A DNA stretch of 64,000 nucleotides from Bacillus sp. OK048 (GTDB lineage: Bacteria > Bacillota > Bacilli > Bacillales > Cytobacillaceae). A program made the position numbers and the translations under genes. A model generated the notes under the pieces. It was not told the DNA's origin. It worked only from the letters and a program-made list of their open reading frames with translations, and did not search any database. This document shows, in pieces, positions 61,044 to 64,000 of the stretch (its first letter is position 1; each line of letters starts with the position of its first letter). The stretch is from the NCBI RefSeq assembly GCF_900103525.1, contig NZ_FNHN01000001.1:186001-250000 (forward strand). Reading direction: 5' to 3'.

Positions 61044-63767
61044 TTATTTGGGTATTACGGCTTGGAACCAATATTCGATCAGCTGCTCAACCTTAGTGCT
61101 TAAAACTTCCTTTGCGCTACCGGAAATTTGGTCTTGCAGCCCTTTATTATTAATGTGCTTTTGGAAATCTTGTAAACTCTTAACCGCTTGAGTCGTGTGC
61201 TGCTTGCTGTACTGGTCTTGTGTCTGTGTTAATTTTGCCTTTAACTGTACCAGCAATGCTCCTTGTACATCTCCAGAATTCGCATAGTCATCGACAAGCT
61301 TGTTAATCGAATCAACACTTAGCAGTGCCAGTTTTACCTTGAACGTTTTGCCTTGTGCTCCTTTGACATCGATAGACAGTTTAATGGTTGGGTATGTCTG
61401 AGTGACAGTTACACCACTGTCGGCTGATATCACATAAGCAGCTGGATTGTTAATTTCCACATTGATAGTGCTCTTGTTGGCCTGTGTCGGATCAGATACA
61501 TTTATTTCCAGTACATTTCCTGATTGCATCGTCATGACGGAAGCTTTTTTATCGCTATTAATGAAATCCCTTCCGTTCACTTGCACTGATTTTACCTTGT
61601 CATTCCAGAAATTTGCCGCCACGATGTTTAGGTTCTTTTCTTGAACTGCCTGTACGTCAGCAGAGTTCTCTAATACTGAAATATCCGGGTTATTGGCATA
61701 ATCCGTCACAGCATTGCTAGTTTTGTTTGGTAGAAGGACGTATTCATATGTTCCATTGCTAGAATTCTTTCCGTGATCCTGCCATAACGTTACGAAGTTT
61801 TTCGTCACATCGGATGAATCAGTAAATTTTGGATAATTATTACTGTTGTTCCATTTGTCTGTCCTTGCTTCGCGTAAACCATGAACCTCAGCAGGCTGCG
61901 GGAAGTAGTAGCCGATATCCGATCCTGGCGTGCTACCTTGAAGATGAATGGTTTTCACATCCCCCATGGTTTCGTTCCAACCTAAATTAGATGACTTTGC
62001 AGTCCCGTTAACGGTCAATGTATTTTTGCCTGCATCGCTGATTTTTCTATTTTCGATGGTCGTTTCAATCGTACGGTTATCCGTACTGTTAATGCCGGAT
62101 CCGAGTGCAACGACTTCGTCATCAAACATGAACCAGGATTTTTTCGCGGTTAAAGTGCTGCTCCAAGCATCCAATTCCATACCGGAGACGCCGTAAAGAC
62201 CAGCTATGTTTGTCCCGCCCACCCAATTTTTCGAACTCTTATAGCTTTGTCCAGAAACGTCGGCCCGGCGCTGGGTGTCCACCGTAGTTCCGGGCAGTCT
62301 ATACATATTGACGGTACCCCAGTAATCATCACTGTACTGTGATAAATCGCTGTTATATAAATAGGTAGCTCCGTCACCCGTATACCAGCCCTTTAAGTTC
62401 TCGTCATTAATCGATTCAAAGTTAAAGATACGACTGGAAGACATACCAATGGCAAAACCAAAATCAGGACGCAAATGAACGGTACGGTCCATGTTAGGGA
62501 ATTGGCGGTTCGTGACCAGCTCTCCCCTTGATTTTATAGTTGAATCTTGTACAATTTGTTTGGCTAATACAACATGGTAGATTGGTGCTGTTTCATAGAA
62601 GCTTAAGAATGTATCCGATTGAATCCATTCCTTCACCATACTTTTCAGCCTTGCAGCATATTCTGAAGGTGCAAATTGGGAGAGATGCAGGATAGGTCGA
62701 ATGGCTTCATGGCCCATCAAATGGTCCTGCTGGTTAAATCTTGATATTTCTCGGCCGCGGATAATGTCCATTAAACCGCCTTTGTAAATAACGGGCTCGT
62801 ACGAATCAAAGATCCACTGGTACATGTTATCCAGGTTTGGGTCGGTTACCTTCCAGACTGATCCATCCAATAAGTAAACGAATGAAACTAAATTGGCAAG
62901 CAATGCCTTCCCATACCCGCCAGTATACGGATGTGAACCATGCTGCAGGAAGGAGCCGTCTGTATAAAAACCATCACCAGTGGTCACATATTCGAAGATC
63001 GGGCTGATGGCATCACGTGATCTCGCAACCTTATCGCCATCTTCGACGATAATTCCCCGAATACCCACAACGGTCGCCACATACATAAGATTAGCTCCCG
63101 TCGCCTTGCCACCATTGGCTTTGGTCGGATCTGGAGTGAATTTTTCAATAGTGTTCATATAGTTGGTAATTTCCTGTTTTGTTAACTTATCATATAAAAG
63201 CGCGACTGTATTATTGAGAGTAAGCGGTGTGCCAATACACCAGTCAAACCAGTTGGTTTTACCTATTACTCTGCTCGGGTTATATTTCTTTGCATATAGC
63301 CATGCCAAACCATTTTTAATGTCCATTAATAATTGTTCGTTCTCGTACAATATCACCGATTCGCCAGTGCTATTTTTCACGGCTGCGCCTTTTGTGGAAT
63401 ACGCCAGCGCCATGGCTTCCAGACGTTGATAAGCTAATGTCATCGGGCTCGATTTGCTCTTTTCTATGGTGATGGTGCTGTCATCTAAATCTTCCCAGAT
63501 GTAATTGTCCGGGTTGGTTTTGACCATGGTCTTCCAATAATCGTTTGCCGTGTTTGCAATAATATCAACCTTGCTGACCACATCCGGGTCATCCGGCGAA
63601 AAGTCGCCACCGACTAAATAGGACTTCCATTTTTGCCTCAGGGCTTCAAAATCACCTGCAGCCCCTGATTCCGCAGAGCTTTGCTTTACAGTAAGCGGTA
63701 AAATCGTTGCAAACACAACCACAAAAGCTAAAAGCGTTTTCCCCGCTAACGATAATAGATGTCTCAC
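61044..63767 (-). CDS. PL8-family polysaccharide lyase (hyaluronate/chondroitin/xanthan lyase type)
   Basis: A 907-residue secreted lyase from GTG 63767 (GAGGGG nine bases upstream), with a signal peptide ending near QSSA-ES. The catalytic alpha/alpha toroid includes TNWFDWCIGTPLTLNNT and catalytic residues Asn226 (TGANLM), His276 and Tyr285 (LQHGSHPYTGGYGK), with Arg in RGREISR. The Asn-His-Tyr spacing (50 and 9) equals that of Streptococcus hyaluronate lyase. Central and C-terminal beta domains follow, then a FIMAH-type helical tail of about 80 residues. The substrate within PL8 cannot be fixed from sequence alone. Confidence 0.88.
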   Translation of the reverse strand: MRHLLSLAGKTLLAFVVVFATILPLTVKQSSAESGAAGDFEALRQKWKSYLVGGDFSPDDPDVVSKVDIIANTANDYWKTMVKTNPDNYIWEDLDDSTITIEKSKSSPMTLAYQRLEAMALAYSTKGAAVKNSTGESVILYENEQLLMDIKNGLAWLYAKKYNPSRVIGKTNWFDWCIGTPLTLNNTVALLYDKLTKQEITNYMNTIEKFTPDPTKANGGKATGANLMYVATVVGIRGIIVEDGDKVARSRDAISPIFEYVTTGDGFYTDGSFLQHGSHPYTGGYGKALLANLVSFVYLLDGSVWKVTDPNLDNMYQWIFDSYEPVIYKGGLMDIIRGREISRFNQQDHLMGHEAIRPILHLSQFAPSEYAARLKSMVKEWIQSDTFLSFYETAPIYHVVLAKQIVQDSTIKSRGELVTNRQFPNMDRTVHLRPDFGFAIGMSSSRIFNFESINDENLKGWYTGDGATYLYNSDLSQYSDDYWGTVNMYRLPGTTVDTQRRADVSGQSYKSSKNWVGGTNIAGLYGVSGMELDAWSSTLTAKKSWFMFDDEVVALGSGINSTDNRTIETTIENRKISDAGKNTLTVNGTAKSSNLGWNETMGDVKTIHLQGSTPGSDIGYYFPQPAEVHGLREARTDKWNNSNNYPKFTDSSDVTKNFVTLWQDHGKNSSNGTYEYVLLPNKTSNAVTDYANNPDISVLENSADVQAVQEKNLNIVAANFWNDKVKSVQVNGRDFINSDKKASVMTMQSGNVLEINVSDPTQANKSTINVEINNPAAYVISADSGVTVTQTYPTIKLSIDVKGAQGKTFKVKLALLSVDSINKLVDDYANSGDVQGALLVQLKAKLTQTQDQYSKQHTTQAVKSLQDFQKHINNKGLQDQISGSAKEVLSTKVEQLIEYWFQAVIPK

Positions 63768-63785
63768 TTGCTCATTCCCCTCGTT

Positions 63786-63830
63786 TCATAAAAGATTAAA
63801 AGCCTCATCAACCAGCAAAGATTTTTTCAT
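63786..63830 (-). CDS. Possible 14-residue leader peptide upstream of the PL8 gene
   Basis: An ATG with a strong AGGGGGGAG ribosome binding site opens MKKSLLVDEAFNLL-stop, ending 18 bases before the PL8 start. It could be a regulatory leader or a translational coupling device, or chance. No amino-acid run suggests classic attenuation. Confidence 0.35.
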   Translation of the reverse strand: MKKSLLVDEAFNLL

Positions 63831-63875
63831 CGACTCCCCCCTTCTAGAAAACACGTTATCAACTTACTTTTATTA

Positions 63876-63889
63876 TGCAAGCGGTTTCA
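63876..63889. promoter_or_regulatory. cre-like site upstream of the PL8 gene
   Basis: Read on the minus strand, TGAAACCGCTTGCA fits TGWAANCGNTNWCA with one mismatch. It lies about 110 bases upstream of the PL8 start, suggesting CcpA control. Confidence 0.55.
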
Positions 63890-64000
63890 TAGAATCAAGT
63901 CTATTTTATCACCGATTCAATATTCAGAATACGCACACATTTTAGGAGTTTTTGCAAATTTTTTAGGGATTTTGCTAAACTTAACACTGCCAATTCTAAA

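Overview
The window reads as chromosome from a low-G+C, endospore-forming Bacillaceae species (Bacillus or Neobacillus type). The evidence is a type-B RNase P RNA, GpsB, spore-coat and SASP genes (CotD, SspM, a CotM/CotP-like Hsp20), sigma-K-like promoters, AGGAGG-type ribosome binding sites, and a long block in the Bacillus subtilis yps/ypr/ypp order. No rRNA, tRNA or CRISPR array was seen.

Layout. 1-1.9 kb: two DUF2249 proteins, a heme-copper-oxidase-like membrane protein and a DUF59 protein, probably linked to anaerobic or NO metabolism. 2-11.4 kb: housekeeping genes (DinG-type helicase, RlmL-type methylase, rnpB, gpsB, ypsA, cotD, and mrfB/mrfA for mitomycin-type DNA damage). 11.6-14.3 kb: a cysteine-free CRP/FNR regulator, the hybrid cluster protein Hcp with a well-placed CRP/FNR site, and an Hsp20 with a sigma-K-like promoter. 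14.4-23 kb: yppG, yppF, yppE, sspM, yppC, recU, ponA, ypoC, nth, dnaD. 23-25.8 kb: a 3-methyladenine glycosylase, a lone phage-type helicase loader/inhibitor, and an SDR enzyme. 26-32 kb: two DDAH/arginine-deiminase-fold hydrolases, a RocB-like amidohydrolase and an amino acid permease, with a divergent IclR regulator; this looks like a pathway for methylated arginine or a similar guanidino compound. 32.4-35 kb: a secreted PL9-type pectate lyase. 35.3-37.8 kb: an ABC-2 exporter. 38-44 kb: a rearranged stretch with gene debris, a PurT/MFS chimera under an apparent PurR operator, an EamA transporter, a LysR regulator and a flavin oxidoreductase. 44.4-46.6 kb: katG. 46.7-51.8 kb: a branched-chain amino acid ABC importer. 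52.1-52.4 kb: an L-lactate dehydrogenase remnant. 52.5-63.8 kb: a polysaccharide-degradation locus with a GH28-like beta-helix protein, a YesN-type response regulator, an alginate-lyase-family multidomain protein and a PL8 lyase.

How it fits together. The left 23 kb is conserved core. From about 25 kb rightward the content is accessory: carbon and nitrogen scavenging plus secreted polysaccharide lyases, interleaved with small dispersed repeats and broken genes (chimera, ldh tail, 29-residue tail, phage remnant). The secreted enzymes look richer in G+C than their neighbours to the eye, which is compatible with transfer, but composition was not computed. Two inverted-repeat element families are each present twice.
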